A stretch of 64,000 nucleotides of DNA from Prochlorococcus sp. AG-363-O06 (GCA_003280085.1 QCFY01000001.1:124001-188000); one strand, 5' to 3'; shown: positions 30,214 through 43,600, counted from the stretch's first letter. The notes: a model not told the origin generated them from the letters alone. Program-made: numbers and translations.

Positions 30214-33045
30214 TCAACCAAGCAAATCAGATATACGCTTAAGCGCTAAAGATTTCTGTGACTGAGCTTCAAGTAAATTTTTTCTACATTCATTCACAAC
30301 ATCAACTGGGGCTTTTTCTACAAATTTAGAATTTGCCAACCGATTAGTTAGGCTCAAAATCTCCTTATCAGCTTTGACAATATCAGTCTGAAGTCTCTTA
30401 TGCAATTCATCTAAATCCACTAAACCTTCTATAGGCAAGACAACCTCCAACTCTCCAACAACGCCTGCCAAGGCTTTAATAGGGGGCTTCAAAGAAGCTG
30501 ATTTCGGATCTAAAATCTCTAGATCGCTACATCTAGTAAGCGATTTAATATTATCTTGAGTCTTTAAAATCATATCAATCAAATCTTTTTTGTTAGTAAT
30601 AATCGTCACTGGAATGTATTGAGAAGGCTTCAAACCTGCCACTGATCTGAGATTTCTAACCAAGCGAATAAATGAAAATAGCTTAGAAAAAGAGCCCTCA
30701 AGTTCATCGCTTATATACTTCTCGTCATTTTCGGGCCAAGCCTGTAATGCAAGCAACTCATTGTCCGAGTTACCAGTCAATGCATGCCATAATTCCTCTG
30801 TTAAATGAGGCATAAGAGGGTGCATCATTACTAATAAGTCATTGAGAACTTTTACTAAAACACACCTAGCAATTCTTTGATCTTCTTCTAGCAATGACTC
30901 ATTCTTAAAATTCTTAGGGTTCAACCTTGGTTTAACTAGCTCCAAATACCAATCACAAAAATCATTCCATACAAATTCATATAGGCCTTTTGCAGCCTCT
31001 CCAAGAGAATATTGTTCATAACGATTGGCTGTGTCACGATTGACTCTTGCTAATCGAGACAAAATCCAACAATCTGATGGCTTTAATTCAGAAGTGTTTA
31101 TCTTCTCCAAACCCTCATTAGGAACAGAGCCTAAATTCATCAACGTGAAACGAGTCGCATTCCACAACTTGTTAGCAAAATTCCTCGAAGCTTCGACCGT
31201 CGCAGATGTTTCGTTCTTACGGTCGAAATCAAGACGAATGTCCTGCCCAGCGCCAGCTACCTCGCGAACTAATGCAAAGCGCAAAGCATCTGTTCCATAA
31301 CGATCAATCAGCAAAATTGGATCAATTCCATTACCTGCACTTTTACTCATCTTGCGGTTCTGCTCATCACGCACTAAACCGTGGATATAAACATCTGAAA
31401 AAGGCATCCGCCCAGTAAAGGCGCTAGCCATCATTGTCATTCTTGCAACCCAAAAGAAAATGATGTCAAATCCAGTCACCAAAGTACTGGTGGGATACCA
31501 ACGTGCAAAATCTGCATTGCTTTCATCAGGCCAACCTAAAGTTGAAAATGGCCATAACCCACTTGAAAACCAAGTATCTAAAACATCTTCATCTCTCTGA
31601 ATTTGGGCCGCGTTGCCAAATTTCTTCTTTGCTTGACTTAGCGCCTCAGCTTCAGAACAAGCAACAACATATGGAGTCTTATTGGTCAAATCTCCATCAG
31701 TTTGACTAATCACATACCAAGCAGGAATCCTGTGCCCCCACCAGAGCTGTCTACTTATGCACCAATCACGTATATCAGTTAACCAATCTCGATAAACCTT
31801 TTCCCAACGACTTGGAAGAAAACGAGGTTCACCTTTCGATAGGGAATCTCGGCATTTGGCTGCCAATGGTTCCATATGAACAAACCATTGTGTTGAAAGC
31901 AAAGGCTCGACTGGAACTTTGCCTCTATCTGAGAAAGGAACACTGTGGCGGTAAGGCTCAATTTTTCCTAAGAAGCCCTTATCTTCCAAAGCTGCAACTA
32001 CTGCTTTCCTTGCCTCAAAACGATCAAGATCTTTGAAACAACCAGCCTGCTCATTCATTGTGCCGTCTTTATTCATAACAGTTATCTGAGGTAACCCATG
32101 CCTCTGACCTATCACAAAATCATTTGGGTCATGAGCCGGAGTGACCTTTACGCATCCTGTTCCGAAATCTTTATCCACATGTTCATCAGCAATAACAGGA
32201 ATCTGTCTTCCAGTTAATGGCAGGTCAACTAAAGCTCCAACTAAATTCTGATATCTCTCATCAGAAGGGTTCACAGCTATAGCTACATCGCCCAACATTG
32301 TTTCAGGGCGAGTAGTTGCGACTTCTATAAATTCAATTGGACTGCTCAAAGAAGAAGGAACAAGTGGATATTTGAAATGCCAGAGAAATCCATCTACTTC
32401 TTTCATCTCAACTTCTAGATCACTAACTGCTGAGCCTGAAGCAGGACACCAATTAACTAAATACTCACCCCGATAAATTAAGCCCTGATCATGAAGTCGA
32501 ACAAAAGCTTCTGTTACGGCTTTGCTCAATGTTTCATCAAGCGTGAATCTTTCCCTTAACCAATCAACAGAATAACCAAGTCGGCGAAGCTGCTGAACAA
32601 TTTGCCCGCCACTTTGAGATTTCCAATCCCATGCAAGCTTGAGGAAATCCTCTCTTCCAACATCTTCTAGCTGAAGGCCTTCCTTCTTTAATTGCTTTTC
32701 AAGAATATTTTGAACAGCAATAGAAGCGTGATCAGTTCCTGGCAAGCAAAGAACATTTTTTCCTTGTAATCGCTGAAACCTAACAACAGTGTCAATCAAA
32801 GCTGTATTAAAGGCATGTCCCATATGGAGAGTGCCTGTCACATTTGGAGGTGGAATAACTACAGAAAAAGCCTTGCCTGATGAATTTGGATCTGGATGAA
32901 ACGCTTCATATTTGTCCCAAGCTTCCTGCCAACGACTTTCTGTTCCAGCAGGGTCGTAGGTTTTAGGTAAATCATTTGGCCCCTGCATAAGGCCTGCAGT
33001 TTCTGACAAATCAGTCACAGGCGAAAAAATAGGCATGGCAACCAT
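30214..33045 (-). CDS. valS: Valyl-tRNA synthetase
   Basis: Class I synthetase charging tRNA-Val. It has the HIGH-type motif in [12 protein letters not shown], the CP1 editing domain with [15 protein letters not shown] and a [15 protein letters not shown] block, the KMSKS loop (RKMSKSAGN) and a C-terminal coiled coil with [11 protein letters not shown]. The product is 943 residues from the ATG at 33045; TTG at 33060 would add five. No feature fixes the start. The only tRNA in the window, tRNA-Val(UAC), is its substrate but lies 1.3 kb upstream as a separate unit. Confidence 0.97.
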   Translation of the reverse strand: MVAMPIFSPVTDLSETAGLMQGPNDLPKTYDPAGTESRWQEAWDKYEAFHPDPNSSGKAFSVVIPPPNVTGTLHMGHAFNTALIDTVVRFQRLQGKNVLCLPGTDHASIAVQNILEKQLKKEGLQLEDVGREDFLKLAWDWKSQSGGQIVQQLRRLGYSVDWLRERFTLDETLSKAVTEAFVRLHDQGLIYRGEYLVNWCPASGSAVSDLEVEMKEVDGFLWHFKYPLVPSSLSSPIEFIEVATTRPETMLGDVAIAVNPSDERYQNLVGALVDLPLTGRQIPVIADEHVDKDFGTGCVKVTPAHDPNDFVIGQRHGLPQITVMNKDGTMNEQAGCFKDLDRFEARKAVVAALEDKGFLGKIEPYRHSVPFSDRGKVPVEPLLSTQWFVHMEPLAAKCRDSLSKGEPRFLPSRWEKVYRDWLTDIRDWCISRQLWWGHRIPAWYVISQTDGDLTNKTPYVVACSEAEALSQAKKKFGNAAQIQRDEDVLDTWFSSGLWPFSTLGWPDESNADFARWYPTSTLVTGFDIIFFWVARMTMMASAFTGRMPFSDVYIHGLVRDEQNRKMSKSAGNGIDPILLIDRYGTDALRFALVREVAGAGQDIRLDFDRKNETSATVEASRNFANKLWNATRFTLMNLGSVPNEGLEKINTSELKPSDCWILSRLARVNRDTANRYEQYSLGEAAKGLYEFVWNDFCDWYLELVKPRLNPKNFKNESLLEEDQRIARCVLVKVLNDLLVMMHPLMPHLTEELWHALTGNSDNELLALQAWPENDEKYISDELEGSFSKLFSFIRLVRNLRSVAGLKPSQYIPVTIITNKKDLIDMILKTQDNIKSLTRCSDLEILDPKSASLKPPIKALAGVVGELEVVLPIEGLVDLDELHKRLQTDIVKADKEILSLTNRLANSKFVEKAPVDVVNECRKNLLEAQSQKSLALKRISDLLG

Positions 33046-33082
33046 GCTCGCAAAAGACAACTACAAATGGTTGATTCAAGAT

Positions 33083-33550
33083 TCAACTACCAATTGAAGA
33101 GGACTTCCAAGGTATGGAAATCATTGCATCAAACACTTCCCATGAACTTCGATCAAGTTCCACTCTTTGAACTAATCCAACACGATCCAATGCTAAGGCT
33201 GCTTGATCTTCTGTGATTTGACTAGCACCTCTTAAAGACATCACCAAAACCTTCGATTCAGCTGGATCTGCCATTAAACGAATAGAAAGATTTTCCAAAG
33301 TTCTTTCAAAAAAAATCCTTCTCATTCTTTTGGACAGCGAAGGGCCTAAAGCATCAGCAAACAATTCAAGACTTTCCCCTTCCCCAGATAAACCGCAATT
33401 TAATGTCATCCAAATTAAAAACTTGGCCCAACTATCTAATGTCCAAAAGGGCTCAAAGCTATTTCTATGGCGAATAACCAAATCTGTCAAAGCAAAGTCA
33501 AAAATCTTTGCCTGAAGAACAATTTTCTTTGAATCGTGGTTAGTGGACAT
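33083..33550 (-). CDS. Hypothetical protein upstream of valS
   Basis: A 155-residue soluble protein of unknown function. The start is well supported: AGGAGGAG lies four bases before the ATG at 33550. Segments FWTLDSWAKFLIWMTLNCGLSG and LSIRLMADPAESKVLVMSLRG suggest an alpha-beta fold; no catalytic motif is visible. It is 37 bp upstream of valS in the same direction and divergent from the 84-residue gene at 33603. Confidence 0.65.
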   Translation of the reverse strand: MSTNHDSKKIVLQAKIFDFALTDLVIRHRNSFEPFWTLDSWAKFLIWMTLNCGLSGEGESLELFADALGPSLSKRMRRIFFERTLENLSIRLMADPAESKVLVMSLRGASQITEDQAALALDRVGLVQRVELDRSSWEVFDAMISIPWKSSSIGS

Positions 33551-33602
33551 CTTCTCCTCCTAAAATCATTATGGTGTCGCCTTTAAACAGGCACTAATTA
33601 TC

Positions 33603-33857
33603 ATGATGGATCTAAACGACCCCGAACTTGAGTTTGCCGATCTCGTATATGCCTATCAAAGCTGGGTAATTGCGGTCATTAATGATGAAAAGTTAGAAAG
33701 CGAAGAAAAGCTTCTCTCTGATGAGATTACAGAAGAAGCATTGAATGCCATGCGTTTTCTACCAGGAGAAGTGACCAGTGCGATTGAAACCAGCTTGGCA
33801 AGGGTCTATGAAGTCGATGCTGATGAACTAGCAGCATTGCTATTCCCCGAAGATTAA
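33603..33857 (+). CDS. Small acidic hypothetical protein
   Basis: An 84-residue, very acidic protein (DLNDPELEFADLVYAYQSWVIAVINDEKL...ADELAALLFPED). Predicted mostly helical with no membrane segment. The start could be either of two adjacent ATGs. It is divergent from the 155-residue gene (52 bp between starts). The good codon pattern and dense charge suggest a real picocyanobacterial small protein, but no family is recognised. Confidence 0.6.
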   Translation: MMDLNDPELEFADLVYAYQSWVIAVINDEKLESEEKLLSDEITEEALNAMRFLPGEVTSAIETSLARVYEVDADELAALLFPED

Positions 33858-33905
33858 AAGAGAGAATCTCTAATAAATAACTTGCCATAAAGCATAATGA
33901 AAAAA

Positions 33906-33930
33906 GTTTTTAAAAACTGAATGCATTCAG
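33906..33930. repeat. Two adjoining perfect palindromes
   Basis: AGTTTTTAAAAACT (33906-33919) is a perfect 14-base palindrome and TGAATGCATTCA (33919-33930) a perfect 12-base palindrome, sharing one base. They lie in the 163-bp gap between convergent genes. Neither has a loop or T-run like an ordinary terminator. Confidence 0.5.
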
Positions 33931-34020
33931 GCATTTCATCTTTTAAGCTTGTCAAATAATTTAATTAATCAAATTGGCTAGAATTGATTGATATCAGTTG
34001 GTTTAGAAGAATCAGTACTC

Positions 34021-34359
34021 TCAATGACACCTAAATCCACTGCCGCAAGCGCATCCTTCAGCACTCTCAGGCGTACTAATTAAAAAACCACCACCACTTA
34101 AATCACCATAATAATTTAATTTCAGACCCTGAAGTAACTCAACTTGCTGAGAAGGCGCATACAAAGTTATTCCATCAGTTCGTGCAATAGGCACACCTCC
34201 ATGTATCCCAGGCCTCAATCTGATGTGCAACCATCCTTCGCCACAACTATCTTCTTGCAAGTCAAGATGCATTACACCAGGTGAGCCCCCAAAGGCTGCC
34301 TGACGACCAAGCTCAGATGCTGCCTCTCGAGTAATCAATAAACTCAAACCTTTTTGCAT
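34021..34359 (-). CDS. HesB/IscA-like A-type iron-sulfur carrier
   Basis: A 112-residue A-type carrier that would bind a transient Fe-S cluster and pass it to apo-enzymes. The three family cysteines are present: Cys39 in QEDSCGEG and Cys103/Cys105 in GCACGSGF. The open frame runs upstream into the tRNA gene, so the ATG at 34359 (MQKGLSLLITREAA) is the sensible start; it has no clear ribosome-binding site and lies 21 bp after the tRNA 3' end. Cyanobacteria have several such proteins; which one this is cannot be decided here. Confidence 0.8.
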   Translation of the reverse strand: MQKGLSLLITREAASELGRQAAFGGSPGVMHLDLQEDSCGEGWLHIRLRPGIHGGVPIARTDGITLYAPSQQVELLQGLKLNYYGDLSGGGFLISTPESAEGCACGSGFRCH

Positions 34360-34380
34360 ATGCAAAAACAAAAAAATAAA

Positions 34381-34452
<72 letters not shown>

Positions 34453-34506
34453 ATACATACAATTCTGCCATTATTAAGGCAGGCTGCACTACACCTTTAT
34501 ACAGCA

Positions 34507-34998
34507 ATGGCCTCCGGGCAAGAACATGACAAGTCAACCAAGCTATGGAGTGTGCCCTTCGGCCTTGTAATAGGCATTTTATTTGGCTTTAAAAGTGGAG
34601 TAATTGCATCAATATCATTTACCTTTGGCGGATTATGGCTTTCACCAGACCTAGACACATACTCAAAGGCTCTTAAGCGTTGGGGACTTATTCAATTTAT
34701 TTGGTGGCCATATCGAAAAGCTATCCCACACAGATCTGTCCTATCTCACGGTCCATTCATAGGTACTGCATTCAGAATAATCTATTTAATATGTATTGCA
34801 GTCTTAATGATTTTAATTTCAGAGTCACTGGGAGGTCCAAAGCTATTTCTTACAATTCAGACAATTCAAGAGCTTTTTAGTTTATATAAGAATTATCTCC
34901 TAATCGCTTTTTTTGGAATTGAAGCAAGTGCATGGCTTCATTTGATTAAAGATGGCGATCCATTACCCCATGAATGGCACAAGTGGAATCGTCGTTAA
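34507..34998 (+). CDS. DUF2227-type putative metal-binding membrane protein
   Basis: A 163-residue protein with two or three hydrophobic segments (about 16-45, 88-107, 128-140) and His/Asp-rich motifs SPDLDTYSKA, HRSVLSHGP and HLIKDGDPLPHEWH. These match the layout of cyanobacterial DUF2227 proteins, thought to bind metal, possibly as hydrolases. The function is unknown. It starts 55 bp from the divergent tRNA and is 28 bp upstream of mazG. Confidence 0.7.
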   Translation: MASGQEHDKSTKLWSVPFGLVIGILFGFKSGVIASISFTFGGLWLSPDLDTYSKALKRWGLIQFIWWPYRKAIPHRSVLSHGPFIGTAFRIIYLICIAVLMILISESLGGPKLFLTIQTIQELFSLYKNYLLIAFFGIEASAWLHLIKDGDPLPHEWHKWNRR

Positions 34999-35026
34999 GG
35001 TGTAAGACTTAAATTATTTTAACAAC

Positions 35027-35854
35027 ATGGAAAGGGATTTAAATTCTGCAGAAGCATTATCAGATTTGATTAATACAGTGTCGAAGCTAAGGGACCCATT
35101 AAATGGTTGCCCCTGGGACCTAGAGCAATCTCATACTTCTCTAATACCATTTGTAATAGAAGAAGCTTATGAAGTCGTTGATGCAATAAGGAATCAGAGT
35201 GACAGTAATCTTAAAGAAGAGCTTGGAGATCTATTGCTACAAATAATCTTGCATTCACAAATTGCAAGTGAAGACAAACGTTTCAATTTCAAAGACATAG
35301 TTCTAGAAATAAATAAAAAACTGATTCGAAGACACCCACATGTCTTCGAAACGCCTCAAAAATTATCAGCACAAGAAGTTAAGCTGAAATGGGAAGAGAG
35401 GAAGTCAATCGAAAAATCAATTCCAAAATCTAAGAGCCCAATAAGCGATAATCTGAAGAGAAGAATTAGATCTCAACCACCATTATCTAGTGCAATGAAA
35501 ATCTCAAAAAAAGTTTGCAGCTTAGGCTTTGACTGGAAATCAGTAGATGATATCTGGAAGAAAATATTTGAAGAAATTAACGAGCTTAAATACGCATTAA
35601 ATAATAATGATCTTAATAGTGCAGAAGAAGAGCTGGGAGACGTATTGTTTACACTCATAAATATTGCTCGTTGGTACCGCTTATGTCCTGAGGAAGGCCT
35701 TGCGGGGACAAACAAAAGATTTCTTGATAGGTTTGCATATATAGAATCATCTATTGATGGAGTAGTCTCAAAACAAGATCATCGAAAACTTGAAATCCTA
35801 TGGGAAGAAGCCAAGCAAATACTGCAAGCTAAAGAGAAAGGAGTTTCTCAATAA
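35027..35854 (+). CDS. mazG: Nucleoside triphosphate pyrophosphohydrolase MazG
   Basis: All-alpha NTP pyrophosphatase that hydrolyses NTPs to NMP and pyrophosphate. The 275-residue form has two MazG domains: the first with GCPWDLEQSHTSL and EEAYEVVDAI...EELGDLLLQ (the ExxE...ExxD metal motif), the second with EINELKYAL and EEELGDVLFTLIN. Start ATG at 35027. It may act in housecleaning or alarmone control. speE follows after 35 bp. Confidence 0.93.
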   Translation: MERDLNSAEALSDLINTVSKLRDPLNGCPWDLEQSHTSLIPFVIEEAYEVVDAIRNQSDSNLKEELGDLLLQIILHSQIASEDKRFNFKDIVLEINKKLIRRHPHVFETPQKLSAQEVKLKWEERKSIEKSIPKSKSPISDNLKRRIRSQPPLSSAMKISKKVCSLGFDWKSVDDIWKKIFEEINELKYALNNNDLNSAEEELGDVLFTLINIARWYRLCPEEGLAGTNKRFLDRFAYIESSIDGVVSKQDHRKLEILWEEAKQILQAKEKGVSQ

Positions 35855-35889
35855 AATTTTTATTCAGCACTATATAAGCAAGGATTAAA

Positions 35890-36771
35890 ATGAATAACAA
35901 TCAAACCAATAGCAGTATCACAAAGCAAGGCAGTAAATGGATTGATGAATGTCATCAAGGCATTAGATATGGAATGGAAGGGAAAGTATTGATTAAAGAA
36001 AAAAGTAAATTTCAGGAAATTATGGTTATTGAAAGTACAAGGTACGGGAAAGGGCTCCTGCTAGATGGTTGCTGGATGACTGCAGAAAAGCAAGAAAGGC
36101 ATTATCACGAATGCCTGGTACATCCGGCCTTATGTAGTGCTCACGAAATCAAGAAAGTACTAATTATTGGTGGTGGTGATGGAGGAAGCGCTAAGGAGTG
36201 TCTCAGATATAGTGAATTAGAACACCTAGATATGGTAGAAATAGACGAGAAAGTGATTCAGATTAGTAAAAAGTATCTACAAGAAATAGGGGGTATGGCT
36301 TGGCAAGATAATCGTCTTCACGTGAAAATCGAAAATGGAATTAATTGGGCTGCCAATGCAACAGACAATTCATATGACGTGGTAATCGTGGACGGTTCAG
36401 ACCCTAATGGCCCTGCAGAAGGTTTGTTTAACCGAGACTTTTATAAAAATTGCAAGCGAATACTTCGTAAAGGTGGAGTATTCGCAACACAAAGTGAGTC
36501 ACCCGAAGCATTCAAGAATGTACATATTCAAGTAATAAAACTTCTAAGAGAAGTTTTTGGTAATGCGGATCCTACATATGGATGCGTACCAATGTATCCA
36601 AGCGGCTGGTGGAGCTGGACATTCGCATCCACAGAGAGCCCAAGGTATCAAAAACCAAATTCAAAAAGGGCTCAGGACATCGCAAAACAATGTGAAATCT
36701 GGAGCCCCCGCTGGCAAGCAGGTGCTTTTCAAGCCATCCCAGCATTTATTGACAGGGAGATAAACAAATGA
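35890..36771 (+). CDS. speE: Spermidine synthase (polyamine aminopropyltransferase)
   Basis: Transfers aminopropyl from decarboxylated SAM to putrescine. The 293-residue protein has the family motifs [28 protein letters not shown] and [16 protein letters not shown], and a [19 protein letters not shown]-terminal block. It overlaps speB by four bases (ATGA), so the two are co-translated and form a polyamine unit. Confidence 0.95.
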   Translation: MNNNQTNSSITKQGSKWIDECHQGIRYGMEGKVLIKEKSKFQEIMVIESTRYGKGLLLDGCWMTAEKQERHYHECLVHPALCSAHEIKKVLIIGGGDGGSAKECLRYSELEHLDMVEIDEKVIQISKKYLQEIGGMAWQDNRLHVKIENGINWAANATDNSYDVVIVDGSDPNGPAEGLFNRDFYKNCKRILRKGGVFATQSESPEAFKNVHIQVIKLLREVFGNADPTYGCVPMYPSGWWSWTFASTESPRYQKPNSKRAQDIAKQCEIWSPRWQAGAFQAIPAFIDREINK

Positions 36772-37658
36772 ATAAAAAGATTGATTACCAACACTTATTT
36801 AATAATGATGGATCAATCTTTATGGGGGCAAAAAGAAGCATAGAGAATTGTAAGGTTGCTATCTATGGTGTTCCTTATGATGGGACTACTTCATTTAAAC
36901 CTGGCACAAGGTTTGGTCCATCAGCCATTAGAGAAGTAAGTCATAGTTTAGAGAGTTACTGCCCTCAATTAAATCAAGACTTAAATGATATTAATTTTGC
37001 TGACTTGGGAGAATTAGAAATTACATATGGAGCCCCAGAGCCAGTCGTAGCAGCAGTTAAAAGCTCAACTCAAAAAATACTTTCGTTAGACTTAAAACCA
37101 TTAATGCTCGGTGGAGAGCACTCAATTAGTTCAGGGGCAGTTGCTGCTGCTGCAGAAATTCACAAAGATCTCATACTCATTCAATTGGATGCGCATGCAG
37201 ATCTCCGAGATAATTGGCTAGGCAGTAGACATAGTCATGCTTGTGCAATGCGAAGGTGCCTTGAGGTATTACCTAGTGAAAAACTTTTTCAAATAGGTAT
37301 TAGAAGTGGAAGCAAAGAAGAATTTAAAGAACTACATCAGCAAAATAGATTAATTCAACAAATATCTGGAAATCCTTCAACAGATCTATCAAAGGCGTTA
37401 AAACCCTTTTTAGGTAAACCCATTTACATCACAGTTGACCTCGATTGGTTCGATCCCAGTGTGCTTCCAGGAACTGGCACGCCTGAACCAGGAGGTTATT
37501 TCTGGAAAGACTTTGCTTCAGTCATTGATGTATTAAAGAATCACACATTAATAGGAGCAGATATAGTAGAACTATCTCCTCAACTAGATACAAGTGGAAT
37601 AAGTAGTGTGCTTGCTGCAAAAGTAGTAAGAAGCCTGACAATGGTTCTCACTTACTAA
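36768..37658 (+). CDS. speB: Agmatinase
   Basis: Ureohydrolase that makes putrescine from agmatine with release of urea. The 296 residues contain the di-manganese ligands in [26 protein letters not shown] and [22 protein letters not shown]. It overlaps speE by four bases, so putrescine is made next to the enzyme that uses it. Arginase is the alternative family member, but the pairing with speE favours agmatinase. Confidence 0.93.
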   Translation: MNKKIDYQHLFNNDGSIFMGAKRSIENCKVAIYGVPYDGTTSFKPGTRFGPSAIREVSHSLESYCPQLNQDLNDINFADLGELEITYGAPEPVVAAVKSSTQKILSLDLKPLMLGGEHSISSGAVAAAAEIHKDLILIQLDAHADLRDNWLGSRHSHACAMRRCLEVLPSEKLFQIGIRSGSKEEFKELHQQNRLIQQISGNPSTDLSKALKPFLGKPIYITVDLDWFDPSVLPGTGTPEPGGYFWKDFASVIDVLKNHTLIGADIVELSPQLDTSGISSVLAAKVVRSLTMVLTY

Positions 37659-37672
37659 GTGATCAAATCCTG

Positions 37673-37903
37673 TTAATTATCAATCACAGCTAATTGGCGA
37701 TCAATCTCTAACTGATGGTCTAACAAAGAATTAGTATTTTTTGTTTGCACCATTGGCAAAACAGGTTCTTTCTTGGTCCAATGGTGGCAAAAAGCAATAT
37801 TGGAAATTTCAGAGTGCACGCGAATTTGCCTTAACCGACACCAAGTATCCACAGCTGACTGAGCACCACAACAGTGTTTACAGCTAATGCAGGATTTTTT
37901 CAT
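37673..37903 (-). CDS. Cysteine-rich small protein
   Basis: From the ATG at 37903 (AGGA about ten bases upstream) the product is 76 residues; the open frame extends to 38062 but would then overlap gcvT. Six cysteines lie in a compact set: SCISCKHCCG, DTWC and FCHHW, which suggests zinc or iron-sulfur binding. No known family is recognised. It lies between convergent speB and divergent gcvT. Confidence 0.55.
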   Translation of the reverse strand: MKKSCISCKHCCGAQSAVDTWCRLRQIRVHSEISNIAFCHHWTKKEPVLPMVQTKNTNSLLDHQLEIDRQLAVIDN

Positions 37904-38047
37904 AGCAATAAAATCCTCTGAGTAATTCAGGTTAGTGAAGGTTTTGTTATGAGCCACAATTGTTAAAAAATCTCCGGCTTTCCTTCCAGTTTGAATTTGC
38001 CTGTACTTGTTCTGGCAATCACAAAGAATTTTTCTTAGCCTCAAAAG

Positions 38048-39163
38048 ATGAAGCTTAAGCAAACCCCCTTATACGAAACCTGCCTCAATTCAGGGGCTCG
38101 CATGGTCCCATTCGCAGGATGGGAAATGCCTGTTCAATTTTCAGGCGTGATCAATGAGCATCAAGCAGTTCGCCAAAAGGCAGGCATCTTTGATATCTCT
38201 CATATGGGCGTACTATCACTTGAAGGGGCACAAGTAAAAAGAGCACTTCAAAAACTTGTACCAACTGACCTTGATCGAATTGGTCCTGGCGAAGCTTGTT
38301 ATACCGTGCTTCTGAATGAGGAAGGGGGGATAATTGATGACTTAATTGTTTATGATCTTGGAGCCAAAGATGACAAAAAAGATACATTATTAATCGTATT
38401 AAATGCTGCTTGTTTCGAAACAGATCTTGATTGGCTAAACAAACACCTTGAACCAGAAGAAGTGAATATTCAAAATGCCAAAGAAAACAAAGTATTAATT
38501 GCTTTGCAGGGTCCAAATGCCCTAAAATTACTTAATCAATTTAGCAAAGAAAGCCTTGATCAGATTCCTCGTTTTGGTCATAAGCAAATTACATTTAATA
38601 ACCTTGGGGGAAGAGACTCTATCCAAAGTCTTGTTGCCAAAACAGGTTATACAGGCGAAGAAGGTTTTGAAATACTAGTACCTGAAGAAATTGGGAAAAA
38701 ATTGTGGGTTGACCTTCTTGAACTTGGAGTGCAGCCTTGTGGCCTTGGTGCAAGAGACACATTGAGACTAGAGGCAGCAATGCATCTCTATGGTCAAGAT
38801 ATGAATATAGAAACTACACCCTTTGAAGCAGGTCTAGGCTGGCTAGTCCACCTTGAAATCCCAACAAACTTCATAGGTAGAAATGCATTAGAAAAACAAG
38901 TAAAAAATAAACCTAACCGACGGCTTGTTGGCTTAATGCTTGAAAGCCGGGTGATTGCGCGGACTGGCTACAAGGTAAAAGCCGAAGGAAAGACTATTGG
39001 TCAAATCACTAGTGGAAGTTGGTCTCCAACCTTAGAGAAAGCTATTGGAATGGCATATGTACCTATGAGCCACAGCAAGCCAGGAACATTGCTTGAAGTC
39101 GAGATACGAAACACAAGCCATCCAGCAATGGTAGTAAAACGCCCCTTTTATTCGCGAACTTGA
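38048..39163 (+). CDS. gcvT: Aminomethyltransferase (glycine cleavage T protein)
   Basis: Tetrahydrofolate-dependent step of glycine cleavage, releasing ammonia and forming methylene-THF. The 371 residues have FAGWEMPVQF, GIFDISHMG, GETSF-like TGYTGEEGFEIL, GARDTLRLEAAM and IGQITSGSWSP blocks. Separated from gcvH-gcvP by 22 kb, as is common in cyanobacteria. Start ATG at 38048. Confidence 0.96.
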   Translation: MKLKQTPLYETCLNSGARMVPFAGWEMPVQFSGVINEHQAVRQKAGIFDISHMGVLSLEGAQVKRALQKLVPTDLDRIGPGEACYTVLLNEEGGIIDDLIVYDLGAKDDKKDTLLIVLNAACFETDLDWLNKHLEPEEVNIQNAKENKVLIALQGPNALKLLNQFSKESLDQIPRFGHKQITFNNLGGRDSIQSLVAKTGYTGEEGFEILVPEEIGKKLWVDLLELGVQPCGLGARDTLRLEAAMHLYGQDMNIETTPFEAGLGWLVHLEIPTNFIGRNALEKQVKNKPNRRLVGLMLESRVIARTGYKVKAEGKTIGQITSGSWSPTLEKAIGMAYVPMSHSKPGTLLEVEIRNTSHPAMVVKRPFYSRT

Positions 39164-39235
39164 TATGCATTCCCAAAAGTTGCATAAAGACCAATAGAGT
39201 CATATGGGAAACTTTATTTATGTTGTTTACTGAAG

Positions 39236-41057
39236 ATGCGGAGCAACGGTTGCGGTGAATTACGTAATAAAGACATCAGCAGCAAAGTAGAACTCTGTGG
39301 CTGGGTAGATCGATGCCGTGATCATGGTGGGGTCATATTTGTTGATCTCAGAGACCAAAGTGGAACCATACAAATAACTGCAGACCCCGATCAAGGTAAG
39401 AAGCTGTTTGAAATCGCAGAAACGCTGCGGAATGAAACAGTGGTAAAAATCAAAGGTGTAGTTAGATCAAGACCAAAAGAGTCAATCAACAAAAAACTTG
39501 GAACTGGCGATATTGAAATATTGGCAGACGAAATAAAAATCCTTAATCCAATCAGAGGCAATCTACCTTTTACAGTTTCTGTGCATGATGAAGAGCCCGT
39601 CAAAGAAGAGCTGAGATTGCGCCATAGATATTTAGATCTGCGACGAGAGCGAATGAATCAAAACCTAAGATTGCGCCATAAGACTATTCACACTGCTAGA
39701 AATTTCCTTGAAAAAGAAGGATTCATTGAAGTAGAAACCCCAATACTGACGCGCTCTACTCCCGAAGGGGCCAGAGATTATCTTGTGCCCTCAAGAGTAT
39801 GCGGAGGCGAATGGTTTGCTTTGCCTCAATCACCACAACTTTTTAAACAACTACTAATGGTTGGTGGCATAGAGCGTTACTACCAAGTAGCTCGCTGCTT
39901 CCGCGATGAAGATTTGCGTTCCGATCGTCAACCAGAATTTACGCAATTAGATATAGAAATGAGCTTCATGGAGCAAGAAGAAATTCTTGCGCTCAATGAA
40001 AAATTAATTGTTGCTATTTGGAAAGCGATTAAAGGGATAGATATACCTACACCTTTCCCAAGAATGACATGGGAAGAATCAATGAATATGTATGGAACTG
40101 ACCGACCAGATACCAGGTTTGACATGAAATTGGAAGACGTTAGTGAAGTTGTCAAAAATCTCGGATTCAAAGTCTTTTCAGGGGCCATCGCAAAAGGCGG
40201 GTCAGTTAAATGTATTACCGTAAAAAATGGAAACAGCACTATTAGTAATGTAAGAATCAAGCCAGGTGGAGATATTTTCAAAGAAGCCCAAGAAGCAGGT
40301 GCAGGAGGCTTGGCCTTTATAAGGGTTAGAGAAAAAGGGGAAATAGATACGATTGGAGCAATAAAAGAAAGCCTAAGTAATTCTCAAAAGGAAGATCTTC
40401 TAAAGATAACTAAAGCTAAAGCAGGTGATTTAATTCTTTTTGGCGCTGGTGAAACAAGTACGGTTAATAAAACACTAGATAGAATTAGACAATTTCTTGC
40501 TAACGAACTAAAGCTAATTTCAGACAAAAATGAACCTAAGGCATGGAATTTCCTCTGGATTGTTGACTTCCCAATGTTTGAATTTAATTCAGAAGAAAAT
40601 CGTTTAGAGGCATTACATCATCCTTTTTGTGCTCCAAAAGCAGAAGACCTGACGAAAAATTCAGAATCAATTGAGATTAATCTTCCTAAGGCCCATGCTC
40701 AAGCCTATGACCTTGTCTTAAACGGCCTAGAGCTTGGTGGTGGATCATTGCGAATACATGACCCGGATCTGCAAAAGCAAGTTTTCACTGCTATAGGCCT
40801 TTCAAGCAAAGAAGCATCAGAACAATTTGGTTTTCTAACTGATGCACTAAACATGGGTGCCCCCCCCTCATGGGGGAATCGCTTTTGGGTTGGACAGAAT
40901 TGTAATGCTATTAACTGGAGAAGAATCTATTCGTGACACAATAGCGTTTCCAAAAACTCAACAAGCACGTTGTCTCATGACTGATGCTCCTTCAGATGTA
41001 TCTACAAATCAATTGGATGAATTGCATGTCAGTAGTACTTGGACTGATTTAGATTAA
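39236..41057 (+). CDS. aspS: Aspartyl-tRNA synthetase, frameshifted as read
   Basis: Class IIb synthetase, about 606 residues if the frame is restored. The first frame, 39236-40936, encodes the OB-fold domain ([18 protein letters not shown]), motif 1, motif 2 with [18 protein letters not shown] and most of the catalytic domain. At residue 544 it runs out of phase: A8 C-tract (40860-40867) carries one C too many. The +1 frame continues at once with [23 protein letters not shown], the motif 3 arginine region, to a stop at 41057. As read, the in-frame product is 566 residues with an aberrant 22-residue end and no motif 3. The gene is essential, so a sequencing or assembly error in the homopolymer is the simplest explanation. 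Confidence 0.93.
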
Positions 41058-41163
41058 CGGTAGCTGAAAGATTTTTACTATCTATAATTTAGCAATCTTT
41101 TCACAAATAAAAATTTTTTATTTCTTTATTGGAAATTAAACATATCTAGGCAGAACCTCAAAA

Positions 41164-41183
41164 ATTACAAAAACCTTTGTAAT
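41164..41183. repeat. Inverted repeat upstream of pyrG
   Basis: ATTACAAA (41164-41171) and TTTGTAAT (41176-41183) form a perfect eight-base inverted repeat around a four-base centre, 53 bp before the pyrG start. It could be an operator or a leader hairpin; no T-run follows, so it is not a terminator of aspS. Confidence 0.4.
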
Positions 41184-41218
41184 CTAACTTGGCCTTAGCC
41201 ATCTACGAGGTAACTTAA

Positions 41219-43584
<2,366 letters not shown>

Positions 43585-43600
43585 ACGAACAAACTCAAAC

